From Paludibacteraceae bacterium (GTDB taxonomy: Bacteria > Bacteroidota > Bacteroidia > Bacteroidales > Paludibacteraceae): DNA of 64,000 bases. Positions 48,001-57,450 of this stretch are shown here, one piece after another. The DNA lies in the NCBI GenBank assembly GCA_017477325.1, contig JAFUWV010000002.1, positions 310,001-374,000 of the forward strand, in the 5' to 3' direction. The notes under the pieces are model-generated. The model had not been told where the DNA came from. It worked only from the letters and a program-made list of their open reading frames with translations, and searched no databases. Position numbers and translations under genes: made by a program. How positions within the stretch are numbered: position 1 is the first letter of the stretch; every line of letters starts with the position of its first letter.

Positions 48001-48751
48001 CGTTTCTACCAGCAGGTATTTCTATTGGGTATGTCAACTCGGCTGTACCATGCATATTAGCTTCCGGTTCGGTAATAATCGGAACACCTGACAGTGGATC
48101 GGGTTCTTCTATATCACTTAGTTGGGTAGGGACAAAAGCGTTAACTTCCGGCATCTCAGGTTTGCGTATTACAGCATTGATAAAGTCCGTAAAGTGAGTA
48201 GTCTCTGAAATCACTATGTGATGTATGGTATCTACCGCAACTCGCCTCAATTGCTGCCATGACTGCTTTCGCTCGTCATAATAATATGTATATACATCTT
48301 CATGACTGAATCCTGGAGGTAGGGACAGAGGCTCGTATGCTATTTCTAACCGTGCAGGATGCCCACTGCTGAAATGTTCTCCATTGGGCAGCAATCTATA
48401 CGCATGATGACCGCCTGTAACACAAATAAGCGGCGAAGTAAGAGGCTGGGCCTGAGACTCACTAAGAGTGATACACTGAATCTCTATATCGTGAACAAGA
48501 CTATTGCTGTCAGCTATAAGATGTACACCGGATAATGAAAAATCTACCTGTTTGTATGCAGAGAATTTTTCTGTCAATGAATACTCGTTGTCGGATACTG
48601 AGTGTATGACATAACGCTTCCATTTAGCCGCAGAATTTATACTGTCTGATATAGTACGAATACTATCTGGGAAGACGTAAGCCACATTGGACACACACAT
48701 ACTCATGAGTGTCATCAAACGTAACCAATATGAAAATCTGGCAGCCACCAA
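39038..48751 (-). CDS. Giant SpvB/VCBS/RHS-repeat protein, Tc BC-component-like polymorphic toxin
   Basis: 3237 residues with an N-terminal export signal. From about residue 230 there is a SpvB domain (LTYPIEIPAGRNGMQ, LRYSSGSGNGVLGYGW). Six VCBS/FG-GAP motifs of DINGDGLPD type lie near 615, 705, 1560, 1650, 1755 and 1840. Residues about 800-1065 are a Cys-rich insertion with some 33 Cys. RHS/YD repeats run from about 2100 to 2950, then the RHS core (YHGDHLGSATWITD, FTGKERDAETGYDYFGARY, NPINAIDPDG). After residue 3067 comes a separate C-terminal domain with GNIHSGKS...SQACITIHPDD (His3176, Cys3193). By analogy with TcB-TcC and RHS toxins, the shell should enclose and release the C-terminal domain. 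The insert lies inside the nucleotide cluster. Confidence 0.9.
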   Translation of the reverse strand: MVAARFSYWLRLMTLMSMCVSNVAYVFPDSIRTISDSINSAAKWKRYVIHSVSDNEYSLTEKFSAYKQVDFSLSGVHLIADSNSLVHDIEIQCITLSESQAQPLTSPLICVTGGHHAYRLLPNGEHFSSGHPARLEIAYEPLSLPPGFSHEDVYTYYYDERKQSWQQLRRVAVDTIHHIVISETTHFTDFINAVIRKPEMPEVNAFVPTQLSDIEEPDPLSGVPIITEPEANMHGTAELTYPIEIPAGRNGMQPDISLRYSSGSGNGVLGYGWSISQPAITIDTRWGVPRYDSRFESEIYMLENMQIVQKDSNPELELSYQSHNLLNRSSGNVTFIARDTKNCDLIVRHGDSPRKYWWSVTGRDGTTRYYGKYSTDTDVNNNCVLKDASGNIGYWALSEMTDLYGNYVRYEYNVSGSNEIYLKNIFYTGHRSSNGNIDTEPSYRVFFHYFKREDKIQDGRLGFIRQTDSLMCYIDIANINYGNNDAAVNHRFIIHYGEESEALITKINDFPYQSVIPWSTEGDCYSDINWLMGGLVSSCVDFKYNLLPQDSIFGATRKIRDNREEFIPVSKSSSKGWNVGGAVTVGIGFNYMSSNFGAGGNYNYSQSSGKTEQMLLDINGDGLTDIVYIKDNSIYFRPQKETGDSIWFDDEVDTGIPAKGLSAELSKTHTWGLQAGAEIAGANANISGGMSYTDSYVSCYFADINGDGLPDYIDDGKVYFNRLNSHGGFSAYNGNPEVIIDSTQCGSNFYYDGEAEVVPDCFTRDSIVSQYTYSFTPSDCEFGYQGTESGNTEPDVPSYYWDGCDDCITAISEYIQNGHVAIDLYTGFVPQLRMLRNSDEARADNPEPEELDSVVLNCLRYCNYELVCEECLDSYFMYLSNPYEPVLAEQYRQCKLANGCRTICWECYDYYRDGDYTTYLECADQHCLNGMLGALETQEECLEACLEDIDSCKNCLNIQPPYPVCLECTDACADDPIACNECKLEYNCIGGIHSDCADVCLSDVNEGEEEYWNMLCGDCLVQSGLYCAECEEVCQNNPDSCKECVLRHCRYGDTYAYQNECYSSALQAANAGLNNWKTQVRQQYDNVWFSQEGNTYYAHVTDTICKRIYDPNIEAVRVWVAPQDGVVSLSNSIRLIEDSSQTRQQSRNADGVRCIIQHNKNVSVNEEDTTRLHAQAAVIIGSVEIDADDYSLKSMNYDNINVSEGDIFFFRLMSVRTHSFDNVEWQQSFTYTDGRHYSSVNDYVCSGKEIFQAQSNGVININADVTCTGGSSAELKLINGLQQQQIPVNSSTGNVSCTLTYQAGDNVSFLITPVNGNLGNIEVRPHLHFAPSVIDSLHQEYDMWIAPQISDTSQNSFSTLYNDLFGVLYRGWGQFAYNDSVVAEIIVLDSLYNPARQCATNTPTDSIAFVNSISAIRNDSSQWMTPNGLSEQFSGLNMYDPLSYRWVPMSADIRNYNMEAYGQVARNGRHLLSNAREKKRMVSLINDTIGNNFQSIDIYELDYDSDVPILSSSQPATAVRKTSRTTQWNINAGAGYSPGGVGLGVAYSESDYMITTDFMDMNGDCFPDIVRPASIQYTQPWGGLGANKATNNTIYSNHSVSRGNSFSGNYPINQKAIGNKLNDGKFEMHMPGSTGGQTSRSNSVTSLTYMDINGDGLPDKIERTDDGVYVSLNIGYGFDTPHLIPAISQINNNTSSCVGANAGLSLASTWAIALQEIENYSGPLSSTYASMFQLSIVLGVDFSTSISSTDYRLIDMDADGMLDIVKQNGNNLDIIFVKPYGANGSTRVNNHRIQSSESLNWSLNTGLTVGFPVWMFIKMTIGVNGSPIGGTESQSMCDIIDMNGDGLPDLVWSTESGIYVRYNNMGRNRLLNKVYNSTGQIYQLDYELSAPSTEQRGRRYQLSQVKNIIAQHGITGCDTIAKRIVYSDPHYNAAERTPMGYGSVETLELQTNTHPYSIYRKTKRHYNNTDFSEHGKLIYEAVTDSSDNRYSEYRLDSLIYVDHYGEVTDNICKDATIKIKKEAHITTYFSQNETDSIVTAKRYDYDKYHNVVSYSNLGDMSTDDDNLSAEISYRDASSGSNQERNLISLPTRVIVNAGTSTLRHTEAVYNDKGRLTAHKQIDPASQDSSVTNYEYDSFGMPSRFIMPENHSGQRATVEVEYDSYSHTLPVSVTDQWGRSVRTLYHKFWQKPTQITDPSGSTIRYTYDKIGRPLMIQTYLDTIDMPQWLLYMLPYDYAFDFNSLKPYSTVSYKYIPCMQLRRENPYVYTNIRTRWEGASTDTITIKTEYDRRGRLLQRKHKRDDGWIVRDITATDCFSRTVATYKPFYTQRDTTGLYAGNLQLLSTHDYDILDRQTGTHWQDNASSFVIYDIAEDAYGVKRLAQFTTDENGNQWKTFTSPQGWTTTMITPDRAVTRFTYDALGQLLSSTDPDGLMTTHAYDGFGRRTQRSHPDAGITRWQYDHAGNMTASQTQRQINSGQQTTYHYSYNRLDSVCYSEYPETNVYYEYDSVSGRLLLRTDLAGYERFKYDPLGNVCESKRVMMMSAEEHAYQFTTKYRYDALGKMREITYPDNERVEYKYKDGLLTSIKGIENNNSSVYIDTIVYDKYDRQEELYYGNGVTSYYAYDTNRNWLTSKETVLQGGTTLEEKYYTYDSVGNITNINQTAANISLLGGEYTINYTYDKQNRLRMAVQESSELGNYSYELRYSPSGCLGQKQCPAANTNLAYGYANDGSQQLMNHCVSSIYDSYSETLSRLKWDADGNLTTIYKPCYNQVREHVWNEAGQMAGYIDNSHCGYYVYDGDGNRVYKLTGTTTIDQYNAGNLHANLHFDDAVLYVNPYMVVTPQGITKHYYNGSQRIAAKMAYANMINDSIVNDGWSGHANHSWEFIRTLLQNTDCNVSPQIYQPGGVIDIDISGWEHTYFMPECEDIPQIACTSVSYDRNMIYQVFDVTPDPTYGDNIFYYHGDHLGSATWITDTTGNSVQFLMYLPYGELWRNQQRMGYDERFKFTGKERDAETGYDYFGARYYDSRALTGWISPDPLMDKYPNISPYAYCGWNPINAIDPDGRDSIYINDQSERPLDRGVAGETYTATIVVVQNGESVGVYRGSSYPNSTSNSDNSTPFNTINEGDYPFNNKYGHKGGTEKGLNIVDTKGNRFVPGKKPNGEDVTIKYGNIHSGKSDNGNYNSRGSQACITIHPDDAEAFFSHFSWTNDMKTKGNSTGRIFIKRNKNTKEDKK

Positions 48752-48766
48752 GTACTATTTCTGTTG

Positions 48767-50092
48767 TTAGTATACTATAAGTTCTTTCGTTGCTAATGTC
48801 TCTCCATCGCTCGAAATAATCGTAATTAAATACAACCCTGCTGACGGCATCTCACCCTTGTATTTGTAAGCACATGCACCCGACAATTTGATACTGTCTG
48901 CTATCTTCCCCGTAGAAGTATGAATTAATAAACATATATCAGTTTTTTCCGGCAAACTGATGTCTAATGTATACTTGCCGGAAGTGGGATTGGGTGACAC
49001 TGATATCTTTATATCTAAAGAGCCGTCATCACTCCCTTCTGTATAACTGTGCCTTTGAGAGTTCCGACGTAACGGCAACTCTTGCAGATTATCCGTTATG
49101 AAAGAGAAATAAGTAACTCTGTAAGGGCGATTATATCTATATGACAAATAATCCTCTCCAACAATTGAATCGGCAAATACCGATGATATTATATTCTCAT
49201 CTTCATCAAGTATAACCATACGTGGAGCATCTGCAACATCTGGTAACAATTTTTTGTTGAGCATTATATTGACGTATGGTAGTGTGTCTGTTATATAAAG
49301 TCGCCATTTGCGATGCAATATCGCCAAATTATTCTGGAATGAATACCAATCCAATAAACCATCATCATCCCCGACAATAGCATATGTATTAATCGGAATA
49401 GTATCATTATATGAAATTATCAGTAGCGAATCTTCAAAGGAACGGCTGCTCAATGAAAACCAATCATAAACAGAATCTCTGCCTATGCCTTTTATGTTGT
49501 GATAGTAAATACGGTCTCTCTTGGCATTCCACAGCGTATCTCCTGCAGGAGATATATAATGAGCCATATCAAGGGTAATTCCATATTTCAAGGCAAGATA
49601 CGTCTGAAACATCAGTGATTGCTTCTGAGAAAGACTCCTGTCAAAATATGCCGCCTCATACATGACAATATCACTACTGACAGAGGTGTCATTTGAACCT
49701 ATGCACAATTGGTATATGCCATGATATGCAGTATCTTTCTTGATGGTATGCTGTAATGAATAAATATGAGGTTTGCTAATGTCTTTGCGCGGTTCAAAAA
49801 TCGCCTCACTCTTCTCTGTCGCCATACCATGCGTACTGATGGAATAATAAATACTGTCAGCTCTGCTTATCCGCCATAACTGCTGAGCAGAATCAGGCTG
49901 AACGGACTTATATACCACCATCATTGCATAATCTGTTGGTATCGCTATTGTGTCTATATATGAAATAGATACTGTCTTTGCCTCAATCTGATGCCAAATC
50001 ACCGGTATAATAGGTGACTGCAATTTTACAGGTATGGCATCAACTATTATTGTAATGCAAATAACTGGCAACAAGAGTAGCATTCTTTTCAT
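48767..50092 (-). CDS. T9SS type A cargo protein (DUF8202-like)
   Basis: 441 residues from MKRMLLLLPVICITIIVDA, a signal peptide; the frame opens 12 codons earlier, but this start fits better. The middle (LALKYGITLDMAHYISP, YYHNIKGIGRDSVYDWF, WRLYITDTLPYVNIML) resembles the repeat-like exported proteins of Bacteroidetes grouped as DUF8202. The last 75 residues are a T9SS sorting domain: SVSPNPTSGKYTLDI, LLIHTSTGKIADS, AGLYLITIISSDGETLATKELIVY read in strands. The protein should therefore be released to the cell surface. It ends 15 bases before the RHS start and starts 20 bases after purE, so it is probably co-transcribed with both. Confidence 0.85.
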   Translation of the reverse strand: MKRMLLLLPVICITIIVDAIPVKLQSPIIPVIWHQIEAKTVSISYIDTIAIPTDYAMMVVYKSVQPDSAQQLWRISRADSIYYSISTHGMATEKSEAIFEPRKDISKPHIYSLQHTIKKDTAYHGIYQLCIGSNDTSVSSDIVMYEAAYFDRSLSQKQSLMFQTYLALKYGITLDMAHYISPAGDTLWNAKRDRIYYHNIKGIGRDSVYDWFSLSSRSFEDSLLIISYNDTIPINTYAIVGDDDGLLDWYSFQNNLAILHRKWRLYITDTLPYVNIMLNKKLLPDVADAPRMVILDEDENIISSVFADSIVGEDYLSYRYNRPYRVTYFSFITDNLQELPLRRNSQRHSYTEGSDDGSLDIKISVSPNPTSGKYTLDISLPEKTDICLLIHTSTGKIADSIKLSGACAYKYKGEMPSAGLYLITIISSDGETLATKELIVY

Positions 50093-50111
50093 ATGTGTGA
50101 ACTGCCTAAAA

Positions 50112-50579
50112 TTAAATCTTTGCTGCAAGCACAGCCTCTGTCTGTTGTTTGCGGAACAGTATGAGTTTCTGCTCTAAGTCCTTCGATTGCAGTGCCAGTA
50201 TCTCTACGGCAAGCAGTGCAGCGTTCTTGCTGCCGTTGATAGCTACCGTTGCTACAGGAATACCTGACGGCATCTGCACCATCGACAGCAGTGAGTCCAG
50301 ACCGTCAAGTGTCTTGCTCCTCACAGGCACACCTATCACGGGCAGCGTCGTCAGACCTGCTATCACTCCTGCCAGATGTGCTGCGCCGCCTGCACCTGCT
50401 ATTATTGTACTTAAGCCGCGTTCTTTTGCGCTGCTCGCCCACTCGAACAATGCCTGAGGGGCACGATGGGCACTGATAACGCGTTTCTCACACTCAATGC
50501 CGAACTGCTCCAATGTCTTTACTGCAGGCTCCATCACCTCCCAGTCGCTCGTCGAACCCATAATAACTGCTACTTTCAT
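50112..50579 (-). CDS. purE: N5-CAIR mutase (class I PurE)
   Basis: 155 residues from MKVAVIMGSTSDWEVM; the longer frame upstream has no family similarity. VISAHRAPQAL, AGAGGAAHLAG and LDGLDSLLSMVQMP are class I features; class II, which takes CO2 directly, differs in the last motif. Class I normally needs PurK to make N5-CAIR, yet no purK is in the window. Followed at 20 bases by the inserted T9SS/RHS module; purL, the next pur gene, is 12.5 kb further on. Confidence 0.94.
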   Translation of the reverse strand: MKVAVIMGSTSDWEVMEPAVKTLEQFGIECEKRVISAHRAPQALFEWASSAKERGLSTIIAGAGGAAHLAGVIAGLTTLPVIGVPVRSKTLDGLDSLLSMVQMPSGIPVATVAINGSKNAALLAVEILALQSKDLEQKLILFRKQQTEAVLAAKI

Positions 50580-50789
50580 AATCTTCTTATGTTTTGAGTT
50601 AAAAAAATCTATGTTTGAAGAGGCTAAAAAATCCAATTCCACCCCTGTAAAAATTTAACAATTTGTCGCTTTTCCCGCTTTGCCCCCAAGCACTCGTCAA
50701 GCACTCGTCAAGCATACTCTAAGCAATCTCCGAATTTAACAATAAGTCGTATTTCTCTCAACTCTCAACTCTAATCTCTCAACTCCTCT

Positions 50790-52316
50790 TTACTCCCACT
50801 CTATCGTTGCCGGTGGTTTGGATGAGATGTCATATACCACTCTGTTCACACCTTTCACTTTGTTGATTATCTCGTTCGAAGTCTGTGCCAGAAACTCGTA
50901 TGGCAGGTGTACCCAGTCAGCGGTCATGCCGTCAACCGACGACACAGCCCTCAGTGCCACGCAGCGTTCGTATGTGCGCTCGTCTCCCATCACTCCCACA
51001 CTCTGCACCGGAAGCAGTATTGCACCCGCCTGCCACACCTTGTCGTATAGACCTGCGCTGCGCAGATTCTGGATGAATATCTTGTCCACTTGTTGCAGTA
51101 TCCCCACTTTCTCTCGTGTGACCTCTCCCAGAATACGTATGCCCAGTCCCGGACCGGGGAAAGGATGCCTGCCTATCAGACTTTCGGGCATACCGAGAGA
51201 GCGTCCCACACGCCTTACCTCGTCCTTGAATAGCAGTCTCAGGGGCTCTACTATCCTCAGGTTCATCTTCTCCGGCAGTCCGCCTACGTTGTGGTGTGAC
51301 TTTATCTTGGCTGCAGGACCGCTCACCGAAGCCGACTCCACCACGTCAGGATATATAGTGCCTTGCGCAAGCCAGCGCACATCCTGTATCTTCTCTGCCG
51401 CCTCGTTGAAGGTCTCTACGAAGTCACGTCCTATCACTTTCCTCTTCTGCTCCGGGTCGGTTATCCCCTCCAAATCCTTGAAGAAACGCTCGGAAGCATC
51501 CACGCCTGTGACGTTCAGTCCCATGTTCTTGTATGAGTTGAGCACCTCCTCAAACTCATTGTATCTCAGTAGTCCGCTGTCAACAAATATGCAATGCAGT
51601 TGGTCGCCTATGGCACGTTGCAGCAGAATCGCTGCCACAGACGAGTCCACACCGCCGGACAAACCCAGTATCACTTTGTCTGAACCTATCTGTTCGCGCA
51701 GTTTCTCCACTGTCTGTTCTACAAAATTCTCCGGTGTCCAGTCTTGCTTGCAGCCGCATATCTCTACAAGGAAATTTCTCAGTATCTTGCTTCCCTCTGT
51801 CGTGTGATATACCTCAGGGTGAAATTGTATCGCCCACACAGGCTGATCGGCAAAACGGTATGCCGCGTTCTCTACGTCTGCAGTTGAAGCAAGTCGCTTC
51901 GCATTCTTTGGCAATGTCTGAACAGTGTCTCCGTGCGACATCCAAACCTGTGACTCACACTCTATCCCGCATAATAGCGGATCTGTCCCTGCCTCCACTG
52001 TCAGCATTGCTCTGCCGTACTCTCGGCTCGGTGAAGGCAGAACCTGACCGCCATTGGTCTGAGCCAGATACTGTGCACCGTAGCATATACCGAGTATTGG
52101 CAGCCTCCCTATGAAGTCAGCGAGGTCTATTTGAGGGGCATTGGTGTCCCTTACCGACGCAGGCGAACCCGACAGAATCAGTCCGCGCACGTCAGCATCA
52201 GGTCGTGGAACCTTGTTGAAAGGATATATCTCGCAATATACGTTCAGTTCTCTCAGCCGTCGCGCAATCAGCTGGGTGTACTGCGAACCGAAATCAGCAA
52301 TCAGTATCTTCTCCAT
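50790..52316 (-). CDS. guaA: GMP synthase (glutamine-hydrolysing)
   Basis: 508 residues from [16 protein letters not shown]. Class I glutaminase with Cys in [11 protein letters not shown] and His-Glu in [12 protein letters not shown]-pyrophosphatase loop [14 protein letters not shown]-terminal dimer domain ending PATIEWE. It aminates XMP to GMP. Follows guaB at about 90 bases, a gap filled with AACTTGAC repeats. A 210-base gap with GTTGAGAG words and an 11-base duplicated AAGCACTCGTC separates it from purE. Confidence 0.97.
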   Translation of the reverse strand: MEKILIADFGSQYTQLIARRLRELNVYCEIYPFNKVPRPDADVRGLILSGSPASVRDTNAPQIDLADFIGRLPILGICYGAQYLAQTNGGQVLPSPSREYGRAMLTVEAGTDPLLCGIECESQVWMSHGDTVQTLPKNAKRLASTADVENAAYRFADQPVWAIQFHPEVYHTTEGSKILRNFLVEICGCKQDWTPENFVEQTVEKLREQIGSDKVILGLSGGVDSSVAAILLQRAIGDQLHCIFVDSGLLRYNEFEEVLNSYKNMGLNVTGVDASERFFKDLEGITDPEQKRKVIGRDFVETFNEAAEKIQDVRWLAQGTIYPDVVESASVSGPAAKIKSHHNVGGLPEKMNLRIVEPLRLLFKDEVRRVGRSLGMPESLIGRHPFPGPGLGIRILGEVTREKVGILQQVDKIFIQNLRSAGLYDKVWQAGAILLPVQSVGVMGDERTYERCVALRAVSSVDGMTADWVHLPYEFLAQTSNEIINKVKGVNRVVYDISSKPPATIEWE

Positions 52317-52343
52317 CGTTGATATGTTGTTATGTTGGTAATG

Positions 52344-53899
<1,556 letters not shown>

Positions 53900-54053
53900 T
53901 TAGTATGTTAGTAAGTTTGCTTGGTTTGTAGTGTTTGTAAAGTTTGTATAGGATAAAAGCCCGCTGTGCTAAAAGAACAAGGGACAAAGAGCAAAGACTC
54001 GATACAACATAACGGACTTCTCAAACTTGTCGAACTTTACAGACTTGTCAAAC

Positions 54054-55115
54054 TTAGTTCATCTTCAGGCAGTGGTCGCAGTATGCGCAGCGCTCTATGC
54101 CTTCCTGGTCGGTGTATGCAAGCAGGCTCACAGGCTCTGTACGGGTGATGCAACGGTCGTTGGTGCAACGGTGCGTTGTTGCAGACAGCGTCTTGCTCTG
54201 TTTTGCCGTCTCCTGAGTCTTCTGCAGCAGTGTGTATATCAGTGCCATGCGGACGAACTTGCCGTTCTCTACTTGGCGGAAGTATGCGGCTCTCGGGTCT
54301 TGGTCAACATCTATGTTTATCTCGTTGACACGTGGCAGAGGGTGGAGCACTATCATGTGCTCAGGAGCAAGCGTCATCTTCTTTGCATCCAGTATAAAGC
54401 TGTCTTTCAACCTCTCATAGTCATCTTGGTTGGCAAACCTCTCCTGCTGAACCCTTGTCATATATAGCACATCCAGCATAGGCAGTGCTTCCTCAAGAGT
54501 ACTAACCTCTACAAAGTTGCTCGGCAGGATGTTCTTTATGTAGTCAGGCAGACGGAGCTCGTCAGGAGAAATCAGCACGAAACGTGTTCCCTCATAGCGT
54601 TTCATTGCCTTTATCAGCGAGTGAACAGTCCTTCCGTATTTCAAGTCTCCGCATAGCCCGACAGTCAGATTGTCCAAGTGTCCCAGTTCGCGCATTATGC
54701 TCAGCAGGTCCGTCAGTGTCTGCGTCGGGTGGGCATGACCGCCGTCACCGGCATTGATAATAGGTATACGCGAGAACTGGGCTGCTACGTTAGGTGCTCC
54801 TTCCTTGAAGTGACGCATTGCAATGATGTCTGCAAACGAGGAGACCACTCTTACCGTATCTGCCACTGTCTCTCCTTTGCTCACTGACGAAGTGCGGGCA
54901 TCAGAGAAGCCGAGCACATTGCCGCCCAGCTCCATCATCGCTGCAGTGAAGCTGAGGCGTGTCCGGGTGCTGGGTTCATAGAACAGTGTGGCCAACTTCT
55001 TACCGTCGCACACGTGTGCATATTTCTGACGGTTGTTGATGATGTCTATTGCAAGTTCGAGAAGTTGCTGTATCTCCTCAACACTTAAGTCTGTAGGGTC
55101 TATCAGGTGTCGCAT
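54054..55115 (-). CDS. pyrB: Aspartate carbamoyltransferase with C-terminal PyrI-type zinc domain
   Basis: 353 residues from [16 protein letters not shown]; 30 upstream codons in frame have no similarity to the family. The catalytic chain is complete: [12 protein letters not shown] (carbamoyl-phosphate loop), [16 protein letters not shown] and [10 protein letters not shown]. After about residue 310 an extra tail of some 40 residues carries [14 protein letters not shown] and CAYCDHC, i.e. Cys-x4-Cys and Cys-x2-Cys, like the zinc-binding end of the regulatory subunit PyrI. The nucleotide-binding half of PyrI is absent and no pyrI gene is seen in the window. Confidence 0.93.
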   Translation of the reverse strand: MRHLIDPTDLSVEEIQQLLELAIDIINNRQKYAHVCDGKKLATLFYEPSTRTRLSFTAAMMELGGNVLGFSDARTSSVSKGETVADTVRVVSSFADIIAMRHFKEGAPNVAAQFSRIPIINAGDGGHAHPTQTLTDLLSIMRELGHLDNLTVGLCGDLKYGRTVHSLIKAMKRYEGTRFVLISPDELRLPDYIKNILPSNFVEVSTLEEALPMLDVLYMTRVQQERFANQDDYERLKDSFILDAKKMTLAPEHMIVLHPLPRVNEINIDVDQDPRAAYFRQVENGKFVRMALIYTLLQKTQETAKQSKTLSATTHRCTNDRCITRTEPVSLLAYTDQEGIERCAYCDHCLKMN

Positions 55116-55156
55116 AAGACGTATGTTTATATTGTGTTTGTTAGTTCTTTCTTGTT

Positions 55157-55807
55157 CTATTTCTTTGCCATCCAACTCTCGTCCGAAGGGTTGTTGCGGA
55201 AGCATACAAGGCGTTGCTTGTCATCTGCTTTGATATACTTGTTCTCCACTGCCACATCAAGCAACGAGTCCAGGTCGCACAGGCTGTAGTTAACCGTGTT
55301 GTGCTGTTTCAGAGCCTCCAGTCCGCGCTTCATGTTGTATGTGAAGATGCTCACTACTCCGAGCACCCGGGCACCTGCCTCGCGGAGTGCTTCTACTACT
55401 TCTATACAACTGCCTGCAGTGGATATAAGGTCTTCAACTACAACTACCTTCTGACCGGGCAACAGCCGGCCTTCTATTCTGTTAGTCCTCCCATGGTCTT
55501 TCTGTGAGGAGCGCACATACCCCATAGGCAGGTTCAGCTTTGTGGCTGTAATGGCAGCATGGGCTATGCCTGCGGTTGATGTGCCCATCAGTACTTCTGC
55601 CTCATCAAAGTGCTCACGTATGAGTTCCGCCAGTCCGTTCTCAATGTCTTCTCTTACCTGTACGTCTGACAGGGTAAGCCTGTTGTCGCAGTATATAGGG
55701 CTCTTTATTCCGCTTGCCCATGTGAAGGGCTCCTGAGGTCTGAGAAACACTGCCCCTATCGAGAGCAGATCAAGGGCAATATGTTGTTTGCTGATTGCTT
55801 TGTTCAT
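55157..55807 (-). CDS. pyrE: Orotate phosphoribosyltransferase
   Basis: 216 residues from [16 protein letters not shown], whose ATG lies immediately after the pyrF stop. [23 protein letters not shown] (catalytic loop) and the PRPP loop [13 protein letters not shown]. It joins orotate to PRPP to give OMP, the substrate of PyrF. Pyrophosphate is released. Confidence 0.96.
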   Translation of the reverse strand: MNKAISKQHIALDLLSIGAVFLRPQEPFTWASGIKSPIYCDNRLTLSDVQVREDIENGLAELIREHFDEAEVLMGTSTAGIAHAAITATKLNLPMGYVRSSQKDHGRTNRIEGRLLPGQKVVVVEDLISTAGSCIEVVEALREAGARVLGVVSIFTYNMKRGLEALKQHNTVNYSLCDLDSLLDVAVENKYIKADDKQRLVCFRNNPSDESWMAKK

Positions 55808-55808
55808 A

Positions 55809-56528
55809 TCATTTTGTTGTGTTAAATTCACTTAAACAGCGTTTGTATGCCTCCGGTGGGTTCTGCGCTGCAGTAATAGGCCTGCCTACTACTATATAGT
55901 CCGACCCTGACATACGTGCTTTCTCCGGTGTGGTAATCCTCACTTGGTCGTTTGCGGCTGAGTCTGCAAATCTCACTCCCGGTGTCACGGTGAGAAACTC
56001 TTGTCCGCATACACCTTTTACAACCGATGCTTCAAGGGGTGAACACACCACGCCGTCGAGTCCTGCCTGCTTTGCATTCAGAGCATATTGTGCCACCACA
56101 TCTTTGATGTCTCCCTCTATAAGCAGTTCTTTGTTCATTCGCTCCTGACTGGTAGAGGTCAGCTGTGTTACTGCAAGTAGCAGCGGACGCGAACCGTCGG
56201 TACGTGTGAGTCCTTCTATCGCTGCTCGCATCATCTCAACAGTTCCTGCAGCATGAAGGTTGCACATGTCTATATCAAGCCGTGAAAGCACTGCCATGGC
56301 CTTCTTTACCGTGTTTGGTATGTCGTGCAACTTGAGGTCAAGAAAGATAGGAAACCCCATGCTCTTCAGTTTGCGCACTATCTGCGGACCTTCCGCATAG
56401 AAGAGCTCCATTCCTATCTTCAGGTATGGACGTGTGTCACCAAACTGCTTGAGGAAACTCATTAACTCTTCGTCTGAGGAAAAATCACAGGCAATGATTA
56501 CGTTGTTATGTCTGTCTTTGTTTGTCAT
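55809..56528 (-). CDS. pyrF: OMP decarboxylase, type 1
   Basis: 239 residues. Catalytic Lys/Asp array in FLDLKLHDIPNTVKKA, VCSPLEASVV, TPGVRF and IVVGRPITAA: the short type 1 family of E. coli and Firmicutes, not the roughly 275-residue type 2 form that I recall as common in Bacteroides. The ATG at 56528 overlaps the pyrD stop as ATGA and is preferred over a start four codons earlier. Makes UMP. Confidence 0.93.
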   Translation of the reverse strand: MTNKDRHNNVIIACDFSSDEELMSFLKQFGDTRPYLKIGMELFYAEGPQIVRKLKSMGFPIFLDLKLHDIPNTVKKAMAVLSRLDIDMCNLHAAGTVEMMRAAIEGLTRTDGSRPLLLAVTQLTSTSQERMNKELLIEGDIKDVVAQYALNAKQAGLDGVVCSPLEASVVKGVCGQEFLTVTPGVRFADSAANDQVRITTPEKARMSGSDYIVVGRPITAAQNPPEAYKRCLSEFNTTK

Positions 56529-57442
56529 TTTGTTGTGCAACCTATTATGTCTGTTATATTGTTTATGCCGTATTGGTCAAGCAAACCCGGCAATTGCTCT
56601 ACTATATCTCTGCAAACGTATGGGTTAACAAGGTTGGCAGCGCCTATCTCCACTGCACTCGCGCCTGCCATCATCATCTCCAACACGTCTTCCGCTGTGC
56701 TTATTCCGCCACATCCTATTATAGGCAGACTGCATGCCGAGGCCACTTGGTTGACCATTCGCACTGCCAGCGGGAAGATAGCCGGACCCGACATGCCTCC
56801 GTATCTGTTGGCAAGCACAGGCTTCCTCGTACGGAGATTGATGCGCATTCCGAGCAAAGTGTTGATAAGGCATAGACCGTCAGCACCCGCTTGCTCGCAT
56901 GCCTTGGCTATACTTGCAATGTCTGTCACGTTAGGCGAGAGCTTTACAAACACAGGCTTCCTTGACACGGTCTTCACGGCCTTGGTTACCTCTCCCGCTG
57001 CCTTGGGGTCGGTGCCGAAAGCCATACCGCCATTGTGTACATTAGGGCAGGAGATGTTCACTTCTATTATCTCAACCTGTTCTTCTCTGCTCATCTTTTC
57101 TGCCAGCTGCACATAGTCTTCTACCGAGAATCCGCTTATGTTGGCAATGATTGGCTGATGAAACACTTCTCTCAGTTTGGGCAGTATCTCTTCTGTCACC
57201 TTGTCCACTCCCGGATTCTGCAGACCCACAGAGTTGAGCATTCCTTCCGCACACTCAGCAATCCTCGGAGTAGGGTTGCCATAGCGCGGAAGAACAGTCG
57301 TGCCTTTGATACTTATTGCCCCGAGGCAGTCTATGTCATATAGCTTTGCAGCCTCAAGTCCGAAACCGAAAGTACCCGATGCCGGAATGATAGGATTCTG
57401 CAGTGTTACGATGCCAAGTGATATGCTGAGTCTGTTATCCAT
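56525..57442 (-). CDS. pyrD: Dihydroorotate dehydrogenase B, catalytic subunit
   Basis: 305 residues from MDNRLSISLGIVTLQNP; the frame extends 18 codons into pyrK without family similarity. Class 1B features: ASGTFGFG, NSVGLQNPGV, the catalytic Cys in INISCPNVHNGG, and GCGGISTAEDVLEM. FMN enzyme that pairs with PyrK to pass electrons to NAD. Starts eight bases after pyrK. Confidence 0.96.
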   Translation of the reverse strand: MDNRLSISLGIVTLQNPIIPASGTFGFGLEAAKLYDIDCLGAISIKGTTVLPRYGNPTPRIAECAEGMLNSVGLQNPGVDKVTEEILPKLREVFHQPIIANISGFSVEDYVQLAEKMSREEQVEIIEVNISCPNVHNGGMAFGTDPKAAGEVTKAVKTVSRKPVFVKLSPNVTDIASIAKACEQAGADGLCLINTLLGMRINLRTRKPVLANRYGGMSGPAIFPLAVRMVNQVASACSLPIIGCGGISTAEDVLEMMMAGASAVEIGAANLVNPYVCRDIVEQLPGLLDQYGINNITDIIGCTTK

Positions 57443-57450
57443 GTTTCCTG

